Below, piece after piece: positions 36,100 through 45,520 of a DNA stretch of 64,000 nucleotides; the stretch's first letter is position 1; the number at the start of each line of letters is the position of its first letter. The notes beneath the pieces are model-generated. The model did no database searches and had not been told where the DNA came from. It saw only the letters and a program-made list of their open reading frames with translations. The position numbers and the translations under genes were made by a program. Origin of the DNA: Brockia lithotrophica (lineage in GTDB: Bacteria; Bacillota; Bacilli; Thermicanales; DSM-22653); NCBI RefSeq assembly GCF_003633725.1, contig NZ_RBIJ01000003.1, forward strand, positions 62,001 to 126,000, given 5' to 3'.

Positions 36100-39000
36100 C
36101 TACGCGTTTCCTCCTTTTGACTTCCGGCACTCCCAGCATCCCCCTCCGTTCCTCGTTCTTGAAGAACGACGGCATCCTCGCCGAGGAGGCGCCGCGCCTC
36201 GCGCAAAAACGTGAGCGTCGGCCGCACGTGGTAGCGCGGCGGAAGTTTCAGCCAAGACCTTCGCTCTTCATCATACACGAAAACGGGAACGTCCCCGGAA
36301 TGTCGAAGGAGAAGTTCGCGGAAGGCGTCGGCGACGTGCGTGACCTTGTGCGCCTTGCCCAGGCGCACGTAAAGCCGGCGCTCGACGGATCCCGCGCTCC
36401 CTCCCGAAGGTGCCTCCTGCGATGCATGCTCCGCTTCGGAAGGTGCGGCGGGGGCATCCGATGCAGGCGGGGTGGAGGGCGCTCCCCGGAAGACCGGCAC
36501 GGAAGGAGCATCCGGCGCCGCAGAGGGGGGCCGGGAAGGTCGGACGTCCCGCGAAGGGGAAGCGGAACGCGCGGAGCGGGGTCGAGACGGGGGAGTGCGG
36601 CCGGAGAAGAGGCGCGCACGGACCTCCTCCGGCGATCCGTCTGCAGAGACGATCCGCCGCACCCAGAGGCGCGGGAGTTCCTCGCCCTCGTCCTCCGCCA
36701 AGGTCCCCTCCACGATCACGAGGAAAAACCCGGAGGACGATCCGCGTTCGGCGTAGAGGCGGCGAAGGGCGTCGAAGGCCTCTCCGGCGGCGACGATCTT
36801 GGCCGCACCGCTAAAATCCGTAAGCAGGGCTTCGGCGTAGCTTCCCCCGCGCCGCGCCGGGCGCACGGTGAACCCTTCGAGTTCACCGCCCACGCGCACC
36901 TCCCCTTTCCCCACCCTTTCGAGTTCCCGCAGGGGGAGCACGTCTAAACGGCGAAAGACCTCTTCCCGAGTGTCCGCCGGGTGGCCGCTTACGTACGTTC
37001 CGAGAAATTCGCGCTCGTCGCGCAGGCGTTCTTCCGGAGTGAGCGGTGGGACGTCGGGAAACTCCACCTCCACCTCGAGGAGGCGTTCTCCCCCCTCTTC
37101 TTCTTTGAGGAGGAGGTCGAGGATCTGCAGCTTGGCAGCCCGTTCTCCGGGAAGGGAATCGAGGGCGCCGGAGCGGATGAGGGCCTCAATGCTCCGGCGG
37201 CTCACCGCCCTTCGGTCCGTCCTCCGGAGGAAGTCCGAAAAGGAGCGGAATTCTCCTCCCGCCGCACGGGCGCGCAGGATTTCCGAAGCGGCACCGTCCC
37301 CCACCCCCCGGATCGCCCGAAGCCCGAAGCGGATCCCCTCGCCCTCCACGGTGAACCCTGCCTCGCTCCGGTTCACGTCCGGGAGGTAGACGGGAATCCC
37401 GCGGCGGCGGCACTCCGACACGTACAGAGCCACCTTGTCCTGGGCGCCGAGGGACTGGGAGAGGAGGGCGGTGAAGAACTCCCGCGGGTGGTTGGCCTTG
37501 AGGTAGGCCATCCGGTAGGCGAGCTCGGCGTAGGCGACGGCGTGGCTCTTGTTGAACCCGTAGTCCGCAAAGCGGACGATGAGTTCGTACACCTCTTCCG
37601 CAACCTCTCGGGGAAAGCCCCGCTCTACGGCGCGCGCCACGAAGCGCTCGCGCTCGCGTTCGAGCGTCGCCCGCTCCTTCTTCGCGACGCCGCGACGAAG
37701 GACGTCCGCCTCGCCGAGGGTGTACCCCGCCATCGCCTCCGCGATGCGCATGATCTGCTCTTGGTAGACGAGGACGCCGTACGTCGGGCGGAGGATCGGT
37801 TCGAGGGCGGGGTGAGGGTAGCGCACCTCCCGCTCGCCGCGCTTCCCTGCGATGTAGGCGTCGATCTGGGCCATGGGGCCGGGGCGGTAGAGGGCGAGGA
37901 CGGCGACGAGGTCCTCGAAGCGCTCCGGATGGAGGCGACGGAGGACGGCGCGCATCCCCCGGGACTCGAGTTGAAAGACGCCCGCCGTATCCCCGCGCGC
38001 GAGGAGTTCGAACGTCGCGCGGTCGTCCTTGGGAAATTCTTCGGGGCGTACCTCGCGCCCTTCGCGGGCGAGGAGGCGCACGGTTTCGTCCACGATCGTG
38101 AGGTTGCGAAGTCCGAGGAAGTCCATCTTGAGGAGGCCGATCGCCTCCAAGTCCTCCATGGGGTACTGCGTGAGGAGGAGGGTGGCCTCGCCGTCCATGA
38201 GCGGGACGTACGTCTGCAAAGGCTTCGGGGCGATGACGACGCCTGCGGCGTGCACGCTCGTCTGCCGCGGCAGCCCCTCGAGGCGCGCGGCGACCTGGGC
38301 GAGGCGGCGGTATTCGTCCCGGGAGGCGAGGAGTTCCCGCAGAGCGGGTTCCTCTTCCTGCGCCCTCGCCAAGGTCATGTCGGGGCCAGCGGGGATCAAC
38401 TTGGCGATCCGGTCCACCTCCGAGGGCGGAATCCCGAGGAGGCGGCCGGCGTCGCGGACGGCCTGGCGCGCGGCGATCGTCCCGAAGGTGACGATCTGCG
38501 CCACGCGCTCGGCGCCGAAACGCTCCGCGAGGTAGCGGAGGACTTCGTCGCGGCGTACGTCGGCGACGTCGATGTCGATGTCCGGGAGGTTGCGGCGCTC
38601 GGGGTTCAAAAAGCGCTCGAAGAGGAGGTCGTGGGCGAGCGGGTCGACTTCCGTGATGCCCAGGGCGTAGGCGACCAAACTCCCGGCGGCCGAGCCGCGG
38701 CCGGGACCTACGGGGATCCCCCGCTCGCGGGCGGCGCGCACGACGTCCCAGACGATGAGGAAGTAGTCTTGAAACCCCATGGCCTGGATCGTCCGGAGCT
38801 CGTACTCGAGCCGCTCGCGGACGTGGGCGGGGAGAGGCGAACCGTACCGGCGTTCCGCACCTTCCCGCGCACGAATGCGGAGGTAGGTCTGAGGGTTCAT
38901 GCCGGGCGTCAGAGGGAAGGACGGGAGCTTGAGTTCGCCGAAGGTGAGGTACGGCTCCACGCGTTCGGCGAGGCGGAGCGTTTCCTCGAGCGCCTCCCGG

Positions 39001-39770
39001 TCGAAGGCGTAGCGACGCTCCATCTCCTTTGGGGAGAAGAAGGCGTACTCCCCTTCGCGTTCGAGGCGCGGACGATTGGGGTCGTTGAGCCGAACGCCCG
39101 CCCCGAGAGCCATGAGGACGTCCAGCGCCCGAGCGTCCTGCGGGTCGAGGTAGCGCACGTCGTGCGTGACCACCCTCCGAAGGTTCAGCTTCTCGGCGAG
39201 CTCCCGGAGCGGACGGAGGACGATCCGCTCGTCCTGATTCCCGTGGTCCATGAGCTCGACGTAGACGTTCTCCCTTCCGAAGAGTGCGATGTACGTAAGC
39301 GCCCGGGAGTAGGCTTCCTCTTCGAGGCCGAGGCGCAAAAGTTGGGGGATCTCCCCGAAAACGTCGCCGGTCAAAAGGACGAGTCCTTCGGCGCCGTCGG
39401 CGAGTTCCCTCTCCACGTCCTCCCACGTCACACCCGACGTCTTCCCTTTGGTCCGCGCCGCGGTCGCGAGGCGGAGGAGCTTCCCGTACCCTTCTGCGTT
39501 CAAGGCGAGGAAGGTGAGGTGCACCTCCGACACGTGCCGCTTCTTCAACTGCTCGGAGGGGGCGAGGGTGAGCTCGAGCCCGAGGATGGGCTTCACCCCC
39601 AGCTCCTCGGCGCGGCGGAGGAACTTGATCGCCCCGAAGAGGGCGTCACGGTCCGTCAGCGCCACCGCGGGCATCTCCAAGCGGTGCGCCGCCTCGACGA
39701 TGGCCTCGGGCGTCGGAAGCGCGGCGTGCAGGGAGTACGAGGAGTGCACGTGCAGGTGAACGAAACCCAC
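36096..39770 (-). CDS. dnaE: DNA polymerase III alpha subunit, DnaE
   Basis: A 1224-residue family C replicative polymerase. The N-terminal PHP domain begins with FVHLHVHSSYSL but reads TDRDALFG where active PHP domains have TDHG, a degeneration shared with B. subtilis DnaE. The catalytic aspartates are in PDIDIDVADVRRDE; FADYGFNKSHAVAYAELAY is the conserved fingers helix. An OB fold follows, then a Pro/Ser/Ala-rich linker (about 1056-1127) and a C-terminal domain (about 1128-1205). The linker makes it some 100 residues longer than B. subtilis DnaE. GTG 39770 follows GGGGGAGAAAG. Confidence 0.95.
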   Translation of the reverse strand: MGFVHLHVHSSYSLHAALPTPEAIVEAAHRLEMPAVALTDRDALFGAIKFLRRAEELGVKPILGLELTLAPSEQLKKRHVSEVHLTFLALNAEGYGKLLRLATAARTKGKTSGVTWEDVERELADGAEGLVLLTGDVFGEIPQLLRLGLEEEAYSRALTYIALFGRENVYVELMDHGNQDERIVLRPLRELAEKLNLRRVVTHDVRYLDPQDARALDVLMALGAGVRLNDPNRPRLEREGEYAFFSPKEMERRYAFDREALEETLRLAERVEPYLTFGELKLPSFPLTPGMNPQTYLRIRAREGAERRYGSPLPAHVRERLEYELRTIQAMGFQDYFLIVWDVVRAARERGIPVGPGRGSAAGSLVAYALGITEVDPLAHDLLFERFLNPERRNLPDIDIDVADVRRDEVLRYLAERFGAERVAQIVTFGTIAARQAVRDAGRLLGIPPSEVDRIAKLIPAGPDMTLARAQEEEPALRELLASRDEYRRLAQVAARLEGLPRQTSVHAAGVVIAPKPLQTYVPLMDGEATLLLTQYPMEDLEAIGLLKMDFLGLRNLTIVDETVRLLAREGREVRPEEFPKDDRATFELLARGDTAGVFQLESRGMRAVLRRLHPERFEDLVAVLALYRPGPMAQIDAYIAGKRGEREVRYPHPALEPILRPTYGVLVYQEQIMRIAEAMAGYTLGEADVLRRGVAKKERATLERERERFVARAVERGFPREVAEEVYELIVRFADYGFNKSHAVAYAELAYRMAYLKANHPREFFTALLSQSLGAQDKVALYVSECRRRGIPVYLPDVNRSEAGFTVEGEGIRFGLRAIRGVGDGAASEILRARAAGGEFRSFSDFLRRTDRRAVSRRSIEALIRSGALDSLPGERAAKLQILDLLLKEEEGGERLLEVEVEFPDVPPLTPEERLRDEREFLGTYVSGHPADTREEVFRRLDVLPLRELERVGKGEVRVGGELEGFTVRPARRGGSYAEALLTDFSGAAKIVAAGEAFDALRRLYAERGSSSGFFLVIVEGTLAEDEGEELPRLWVRRIVSADGSPEEVRARLFSGRTPPSRPRSARSASPSRDVRPSRPPSAAPDAPSVPVFRGAPSTPPASDAPAAPSEAEHASQEAPSGGSAGSVERRLYVRLGKAHKVTHVADAFRELLLRHSGDVPVFVYDEERRSWLKLPPRYHVRPTLTFLREARRLLGEDAVVLQERGTEGDAGSAGSQKEETRR

Positions 39771-39836
39771 CTTCTCTCCCCCTTTCCGGACGACGCCGAA
39801 ACGGCGGCATACCTTCCTCTGCCGCGGCGTAGGGTG

Positions 39837-40187
39837 ATGGCGAGGCAAAGGCGAGGGGGATGTCCGTTGGCTCGGCTCGCCGCCGTCTTTTTCATCGCGT
39901 ACGGGATGACCGCAGGCGGCGTCCTCTTCGGCGGCCTCGCCGCCGTGCTCTCTCGAACACCGCCCGTCCCCTTCATGCTCCGCCTGGCAGAGGACTTGAA
40001 GTACTGGGCGGTGATGGCCGCCGTCGGCGGCACGATCACCGCCCTCAAGTCCCTCGAGGAGGGCGTCTTCGGCGGACGGCCGGGAGAACTCCTCAAGGGG
40101 TTGGCCCTCTTGGGCGCCGCCTTCCTCGGGGCGGCACTCGCCGCCCAACATTTGGCCTGGGCCCTCCGCGACCCTACGCGGGGGTGA
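39837..40187 (+). CDS. ytrH: Sporulation membrane protein YtrH
   Basis: A 116-residue membrane protein with three hydrophobic segments, the middle part (AEDLKYWAVMAAVGGTITALKSLEEG) closely resembling YtrH of B. subtilis, a mother-cell protein needed for efficient sporulation. ATG 39837 is given, but TTG 39867 has the better ribosome site (GAGGGGG, seven bases away) and would drop ten basic residues. Divergent from dnaE, followed by ytrI after four bases. Confidence 0.85.
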   Translation: MARQRRGGCPLARLAAVFFIAYGMTAGGVLFGGLAAVLSRTPPVPFMLRLAEDLKYWAVMAAVGGTITALKSLEEGVFGGRPGELLKGLALLGAAFLGAALAAQHLAWALRDPTRG

Positions 40188-40191
40188 GGCG

Positions 40192-40677
40192 ATGCAAGGC
40201 ACGCGCGCCTCGACCCTTCGCTCACTTGCGTGGTTTTTCCTCGGCCTCGGATGGGGAGCAGCGCTCATGCTCGTAGAAAGCGGCGACGAACTCAGTCGGG
40301 TGATGCTCGAAAAGCGCGAACTCGAAGGCGAAATTGCCCGACTCCACAAACTCCTCGCGGAAGAGCGTGAGCGTCCCCTCGGGCCAACCGCAATCCGCCG
40401 CTTGGAAATCCACTTCGTGGGCCCCTCCCTCGAGGAAGGGGAAGAGGACGAACTCCGGCGGCGGTTGGAATCCCAGTTTCGCGAACTCGTCGGGGTAGAG
40501 GCGGGCGCCCTCTCGCGGCTTCCCGAGGCGCTCCTCTACGCGGCATTCCCCCGGGACGTCGCCGGGGAAAGCGGCGTCTACCGCGTCCGCCTCCGCCTAG
40601 CCGTCGTGGGCCCGACGACGCACCTCTACGTAGAGGCGGAACGCCTACGGGGACCAAGCTCCCCCGCACCGCGCTAA
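40192..40677 (+). CDS. ytrI: Sporulation membrane protein YtrI
   Basis: A 161-residue protein with one N-terminal membrane helix (about 10-30), a coiled-coil stretch (about 35-60) and a C-terminal alpha/beta domain. This layout and the place behind ytrH match YtrI of B. subtilis. Sequence similarity is modest, so the name rests largely on position. It converges with ytoI. Confidence 0.75.
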   Translation: MQGTRASTLRSLAWFFLGLGWGAALMLVESGDELSRVMLEKRELEGEIARLHKLLAEERERPLGPTAIRRLEIHFVGPSLEEGEEDELRRRLESQFRELVGVEAGALSRLPEALLYAAFPRDVAGESGVYRVRLRLAVVGPTTHLYVEAERLRGPSSPAPR

Positions 40678-40697
40678 GGCGTCCGCGGGCGCGGCGC

Positions 40698-42014
40698 TCA
40701 ACCTTCCCACACCTGGGCGGCGATGAGGGCCTTGGCCACCTCTTGCCCTTGCGAGCGGACGGTCACCTCGACGCGCCCGCGCCGGCGGCCAATGTCGAGA
40801 ATCCGCGGCTCGACTTCGATTTCCTGCTCGATGGGTACGGGACGGAGGAAGTAGACGAGGGAGTGTTCGATTTCGAAGTCGCCCCGGCGCTCGCGGCGCA
40901 GGCAGGCGATCGCCGCCTCGTAGATGAGCGAGGCGAGTACGCCGGAGGAAAGCATCCCGTAGCGGTTGGTCATCTGCGGCGTCACGGAGCCGACGAAGGT
41001 GCTGCACCCTTCCTCGTCCCGCGGCTTGAGCGTGGTGAAGATGAGGTCCTCGAACGTGTCTCCGACGTGCGGCTGCTTGTCGAGCTGCTGAAGCGCCTTG
41101 AGGATGTCTTTGCGCGTGACGATGCCGAGAAGGCGGCGGTCGGCGTCTACGACCGGCAGGAGGTGCATGTCTTCCCACACGAGGGTGTGCGCCGTCGCCG
41201 CCACGGTGAACTGCGGCCGCGCGTAGACGGAGAGAGGCTTGAGGATGTCCGCGACGCGGGTGTCGTCCCGGAGGCTCAACAGGTCGCGGGCGGAGACGAC
41301 GCCGAGCACGGTCATGTCGTCGTCGACCACGGGAAAGTGGTGGTGCCCCGTTTCTTGGGCGATCCGCTTCACGTCCCCGACGGTCTGCTTTCCCGTCACG
41401 TAGACGGTCTTCTCCAGGGGGATGTAGATGTCCTCTACGCGGAGGATCTTCTTTTTGATGAGTTGGTCGTAGATCGCCCGGTTGATGAGCGTGGCCACGG
41501 TAAAGGTGTCGTACGGGCTGGAGATGAGGGGGAGGCCGACCTCGTCGGCGAGCTTCTTCGTCGCCGGATCGGCGTCAAACCCCCCCGTGATGAGCACCGC
41601 CGCACCTTGCAGCAGGGCCAGGCGGTGGGCCTCGTCGCGGTTGCCGACGATGAGGAGGTTCCCGGGCTCGACGTACTTCATCATGTCGTCCAGGCGCATG
41701 GCGCCGATGACGAACTTGTTGAGCCGCTTCCCCAACCCGGAAGCCCCCGCGAGCACCTCCCCGTCGACGATCGCCGCGACCTCGCCGAAGGTGAGCTGCT
41801 CAAGGGTCTCCCGCTTTTTGCGTTCGATGCGGATGGTCCCCACCCGCTCGATCGTCGAGACGAGCCCTTGGTTTTCCGCCTCCTTGATCGCGCGGTACGC
41901 CGTCCCTTCGCTTACCCCGAGGGCGCGCGCTACGGAGCGGACGGAGATCTTTTCACCGACGGGAAGGCTCTCGATGTATGCCAAAATTTGCTCGTGTTTG
42001 GTAAGAAGCGACAA
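40698..42014 (-). CDS. ytoI: DRTGG/CBS/hotdog regulatory protein YtoI
   Basis: A 438-residue multidomain protein: an N-terminal winged helix (about 1-65, VSEGTAYRAIKEAENQGLV), a DRTGG domain (about 75-185), two CBS motifs (about 195-310, HHHFPVVDDD and HLLPVVDADRRLLGIVTRKD) and a C-terminal hotdog/thioesterase-like domain (about 330-435). The order and length match YtoI (439 residues). CBS pairs usually bind adenine nucleotides; the function is not known. TTG 42014 follows GGGGGGAGAG, and an upstream extension is low in complexity and unlikely to be coding. Confidence 0.88.
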   Translation of the reverse strand: MSLLTKHEQILAYIESLPVGEKISVRSVARALGVSEGTAYRAIKEAENQGLVSTIERVGTIRIERKKRETLEQLTFGEVAAIVDGEVLAGASGLGKRLNKFVIGAMRLDDMMKYVEPGNLLIVGNRDEAHRLALLQGAAVLITGGFDADPATKKLADEVGLPLISSPYDTFTVATLINRAIYDQLIKKKILRVEDIYIPLEKTVYVTGKQTVGDVKRIAQETGHHHFPVVDDDMTVLGVVSARDLLSLRDDTRVADILKPLSVYARPQFTVAATAHTLVWEDMHLLPVVDADRRLLGIVTRKDILKALQQLDKQPHVGDTFEDLIFTTLKPRDEEGCSTFVGSVTPQMTNRYGMLSSGVLASLIYEAAIACLRRERRGDFEIEHSLVYFLRPVPIEQEIEVEPRILDIGRRRGRVEVTVRSQGQEVAKALIAAQVWEG

Positions 42015-42129
42015 GGCTCTCCCCCCTGTGGCGAGGAGCGCCCGCCGCCCCGATACGGGCACCCCTCCCGTAGTCTCCGTGTTTGCCTCACTTGGAACGC
42101 GACACGGCCCCGCACCTCCTCCGCGCCGG

Positions 42130-42432
42130 TTACGGCCGTCCGTCTGCCGCCCTCCGCCCTTCGCCGTCGGGTGAAGTTTGGCGCGCGGAGCGCGGGACAG
42201 GGAAGGGGCGAACGCCACCCCGCACCGCCGCCTCCAGGTCGGCGAAGGGATCGCGGACGAGTCCGAGGAGCTCCGCAAGTTCAGCCCCGAGGACGAGGAA
42301 GCCGACCGCGGCCCACGCCCAGGCAAAGATCCCGGCCGGTGCGGGAAAGGAACGAAACGGCAGTACGGGAATCGCCGCAGCGAAGAGGGCGAGGGCGGCG
42401 AGGAACTTCGCCAGCGCCCACGCCTTGCGCAT
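42130..42432 (-). CDS. Small membrane protein in the ytpI position
   Basis: A 100-residue protein with two hydrophobic segments (about 8-25 and 32-55) and a polar, arginine-rich tail. GGGAGGTGG precedes the ATG. It sits between ytkL and ytoI, close to where B. subtilis has ytpI, but I cannot confirm homology. B. subtilis also has nrnA nearby; it is missing here. Confidence 0.5.
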   Translation of the reverse strand: MRKAWALAKFLAALALFAAAIPVLPFRSFPAPAGIFAWAWAAVGFLVLGAELAELLGLVRDPFADLEAAVRGGVRPFPVPRSARQTSPDGEGRRAADGRP

Positions 42433-42517
42433 CTCCACCACCTCCCGACGCCTTTCCCCATTTCCCTATGCGGAAAAGGCGGGAGGAAGACGTCCTGCAC
42501 GTCCGCCCGCAGGGCGC

Positions 42518-43204
42518 CTACAACGTAAGCGAACCGCCGGGCGTAAGGGCGATCCCGAGGATCCCTTCGGCGGCGAGACGGGCGACGAACGCCTCCGGAT
42601 CCTGGGCGATGGCGGGAAACGTGTTGTAGTGGATGGGCACGACGCGCCGCGCCCGAAGCCACCGCGCCGCGAGGACCGCGTCTTCGGGGCCCATCGTGTA
42701 CGTATCCCCGATGGGGAGGAAGGCGACGTCTGGAGGCGTGAGTTCGCCGATGATGCGCATGTCCCCGAAGAGCGCCGTATCCCCCGCGTGGTATACGGTT
42801 TTCCCTTCGGCAAAGAGGAGGAATCCCCCGGGCATCCCCGCGTAGCGGATCCCGGAACCCGTCTCCACGGAAGAGCTGTGGAAGGCGGGAACGAGCTTCA
42901 CGCGGCCAAAGGGGAGCGCGAGGCTCCCGCCTAGGTTCATCGGAAGTACCTCCGCCCCCCGCTCGGCGAAGATCTGCGCGAGCTCGAAGGTGGCGACCAC
43001 CTTTGCCCCCCGTCGGGCGAGGTCCCACGCCCCGCCTACGTGATCCCCGTGCCCGTGGGTGAGGAGAACGTAGTCTGCCGCAACGTGGCGGGCCTCCGGC
43101 GGTGCGAGTGGGTTCCCCTCGACGAACGGATCGATGGCCACCCGGTACCCGCCGACGGTGAGATGCACGTACGCGTGTCCGAAGTAGCGGATTTCCACGC
43201 CCAC
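42518..43204 (-). CDS. ytkL: Metal-dependent hydrolase YtkL (UPF0173)
   Basis: A 228-residue metallo-beta-lactamase-fold enzyme. The motif THGHGDHVG supplies three histidines and an aspartate for two metals; AFHSSS, YHAGDTALFGDM and PIHYNTFP complete the site as in the UPF0173/UlaG-like group. The start is GTG 43204 (a second GTG is six bases downstream). Substrate unknown. Confidence 0.92.
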   Translation of the reverse strand: MGVEIRYFGHAYVHLTVGGYRVAIDPFVEGNPLAPPEARHVAADYVLLTHGHGDHVGGAWDLARRGAKVVATFELAQIFAERGAEVLPMNLGGSLALPFGRVKLVPAFHSSSVETGSGIRYAGMPGGFLLFAEGKTVYHAGDTALFGDMRIIGELTPPDVAFLPIGDTYTMGPEDAVLAARWLRARRVVPIHYNTFPAIAQDPEAFVARLAAEGILGIALTPGGSLTL

Positions 43205-43330
43205 ACCCCCTACTCCCCCGCGCGCGCCGCGAGGGAGAAACGTACCGTTCGCATTTCCGTCACCCCCATCCTACCCCAAACGGGCGGGCGGAGGAAGGGA
43301 GGGAACCGAAGAGGGCGAAGTCCCACCGCT

Positions 43331-44284
43331 TCAGCGGAGGAAAAAGAGCTGCAACACTCCGATCCCCGCACCGAGGACGGCGCCGAGGACGAGGATGGCG
43401 CGAATCTCGCGGTGGGCGATTCGGCGCACCGCCTCCTCCACGAGGGTCATGGGGATCCTCGCGACCTCGCGTTCTACGAGTTCCGCGGGGCGGAGGGCAC
43501 GGTAGACTTCGGGGACGGCGCGCACGAGCGCCGACTGGAGCAATGCGGCGAGCCTCGGCGCTTCGCGCCGCAAAAGGCGAAGGAGCGTGCGCCGGAGGAC
43601 CGGATCTCGGCTCCACGCCTCGCCGCCTTCGGCAAAGGCGTCTTGGACCACCTGGCGGACGACCTGAGCGACGACGTCGCGGCCTCCTTGCGAGGCGAGG
43701 TAGCGGACGAAAGCCCTGTGCAGGGAGCGGGCGATCGGTTCGCGCAACGTGCGCGCTACGGTACGTCCGAGAAAGCCCTGCTCTTCGAGAACCCGCCCCG
43801 TCCACTCCGCGACGAGGGCGTACCCTTCCGCCGACGAGGCGCGGCGGAGGAGCCCCTGCCATACGTGGAAGGCGACGTCCGGGGCGAGGTCTTCCCACAG
43901 GCGGAGGATCTCCCTTCGGGACTCGGAAGCGGAGGCAAAGAGCGGGGTGTCCGCCGCGGAATCCTCCCTTGCCCGCAGGTGGGCGATGGCACGGCGGCCC
44001 GTGCGCAGGAGGAAGAGCTGGAGGAGGCGCCGTACGTCCTCCTCTTCGAGGCGCGCGACGATCGCCCGTTCGGGAAGGAGCGTCCCTTCCACGAGTTCGC
44101 CGAGGGCGCGGCCGAGCTCTTCGCGGTGGCGGGGCAAAACCCCTGGGGTGAGGGGAACGCGGACGCGTCCGACGTACAGAGGTTCGTGGGGGCGAAAGAT
44201 GAGCCATACGGCCGCAGCGCTCGTCGCCCAACCGATGAACGCCCCGACGGCCGTAAGGAGAACGGCGTTCCAAAGGAGGGACAC
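43331..44284 (-). CDS. DUF445 family membrane protein, YheB-like
   Basis: A 317-residue protein with an N-terminal membrane helix (about 5-25), a long helical, cytoplasmic middle, and a C-terminal membrane helix (about 295-315). N-terminal GAFIGWATSAAAVWLIFRP followed by a PLTPGVLPRHREELGRALGE region is the DUF445 signature. Divergent from the YheC/YheD-type genes, the same neighbourhood as yheB-yheC-yheD in B. subtilis. GTG 44284 follows GGAAGG. Confidence 0.85.
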   Translation of the reverse strand: MSLLWNAVLLTAVGAFIGWATSAAAVWLIFRPHEPLYVGRVRVPLTPGVLPRHREELGRALGELVEGTLLPERAIVARLEEEDVRRLLQLFLLRTGRRAIAHLRAREDSAADTPLFASASESRREILRLWEDLAPDVAFHVWQGLLRRASSAEGYALVAEWTGRVLEEQGFLGRTVARTLREPIARSLHRAFVRYLASQGGRDVVAQVVRQVVQDAFAEGGEAWSRDPVLRRTLLRLLRREAPRLAALLQSALVRAVPEVYRALRPAELVEREVARIPMTLVEEAVRRIAHREIRAILVLGAVLGAGIGVLQLFFLR

Positions 44285-44372
44285 AGGCGCACCTTCCTTT
44301 CCGCCCGTGCATATCGTACCACACGGACATTCGATACGTAGAACGGCTTCGCCCCCGCCGGAGGGAGCGCCC

Positions 44373-45506
44373 ATGCCCTTAGGACCGTTTCCCGTCGTCG
44401 CCGTAGCCCTAGAGACCCCTCCGCGAGACGCACGCGAGGCGGCCTACTACCGCGCGCTGGCGGCGTACGTAGGGGAACGCGGAGGGCTCGTCTTCGGCGC
44501 AAGCCCGGAGCACCTCGCCCGCGCCACGCGGCGCGGGGTGCGGGGCTTTCCCCTCTCGGGCGGCTCGGGAACACCGGACTTCTACCCTACGCCGCACGTC
44601 GTCTACAACCGCCTGCGCCGCCGAAGTGCGGAGACCTCACCCGCGTGGGAAGAAGCCCTTCGTCGTCTGGCGCACCTCAACGTTGCCGTGGTGAACGCGC
44701 GGTTTCTCGACAAGTGGACGGTCCACGAGTGCCTCGCCGCCACCCCCCTCCGGCGGCATCTGCCTCCCACCACCCCGTACGCAGACGGCGCGCACCTCCG
44801 CCGCGTGCTCGAGGAGTGGGGGCGCGTCTACCTCAAGCCGCGGCACGGTTCGGGAGGTAGGGGGATCTACGTCCTCACCCGCGAAGCCCCCTTGGCGCGT
44901 TCTGCATCCCCGGAGGAGGAGACGCCGCGAACGCGAGAGCGGGGGGAATTTCCGGTTCAAGTGCGTACCCCGACTTCGGAAGGACCCACGGTCCTCCCCT
45001 TGGGGGACTTCCTCCGCCGTACCCACCGCCACCTCCGTAGCCGCGGCTACCTCGTTCAGCACGCTCTCCCCGCCCTTTCCCTGCACGGACGCCCTGTAGA
45101 CGCGCGCATCGTCGTCGTTTGGGACGGGGGGCGGTGGCGGATCGCCTCCGCTGTCCTTCGGCTCGGTCGTCCCGGATCTCCCGTGAGCAACATCGCCCAA
45201 GGAGGAACCGCTCTCCCCCTCCGGAAGACGTGGCCCCTCCTGCGAAGGCGGTTCCCCCGACTGCCAAGCACGGACGCCCCCCTCCGGCGCCTCGCGCTCC
45301 GGGCGGCGGAGGCGTTGGCCGACTGCGGGATCGGACCGATCGGCGAGCTCGGCGTCGACCTCCTCCCGACGCCCCACGGGCGAACGTACCTCCTCGAACT
45401 GAACGCCAAGCCCGACAAGCGGGGTTCCCGCGCCGGGCTTCCCCCCACCGTGCCCCCGCTCCACCGAATGTTCGTCGCCTTTGCGCGAAACCGACGCCAC
45501 ACGTAG
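44373..45506 (+). CDS. YheC/YheD-type ATP-grasp protein
   Basis: A 377-residue protein of the spore-coat-associated YheC/YheD family. VYNRLRRR, then FLDKWTVHECL, precede the ATP-grasp core: YLKPRHGSGGRGIY (about 165-180) and the metal-binding end GELGVDLLPTPHGRTYLLELNAKPDKRG. Such enzymes join a carboxylate to an amine using ATP, but the substrate of this family is unknown. GGAGGGAGC precedes the ATG. A second, related gene follows at 45521. Confidence 0.85.
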   Translation: MPLGPFPVVAVALETPPRDAREAAYYRALAAYVGERGGLVFGASPEHLARATRRGVRGFPLSGGSGTPDFYPTPHVVYNRLRRRSAETSPAWEEALRRLAHLNVAVVNARFLDKWTVHECLAATPLRRHLPPTTPYADGAHLRRVLEEWGRVYLKPRHGSGGRGIYVLTREAPLARSASPEEETPRTRERGEFPVQVRTPTSEGPTVLPLGDFLRRTHRHLRSRGYLVQHALPALSLHGRPVDARIVVVWDGGRWRIASAVLRLGRPGSPVSNIAQGGTALPLRKTWPLLRRRFPRLPSTDAPLRRLALRAAEALADCGIGPIGELGVDLLPTPHGRTYLLELNAKPDKRGSRAGLPPTVPPLHRMFVAFARNRRHT

Positions 45507-45520
45507 GACGGCGATGACCC

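Noticed and set aside
36981-40187. A plus-strand open frame of about 1070 codons opposite dnaE
   Set aside because: It mirrors dnaE, whose family motifs are complete; long antisense frames are expected in GC-rich coding DNA. Only its last 117 codons (ytrH, from 39837) look real.
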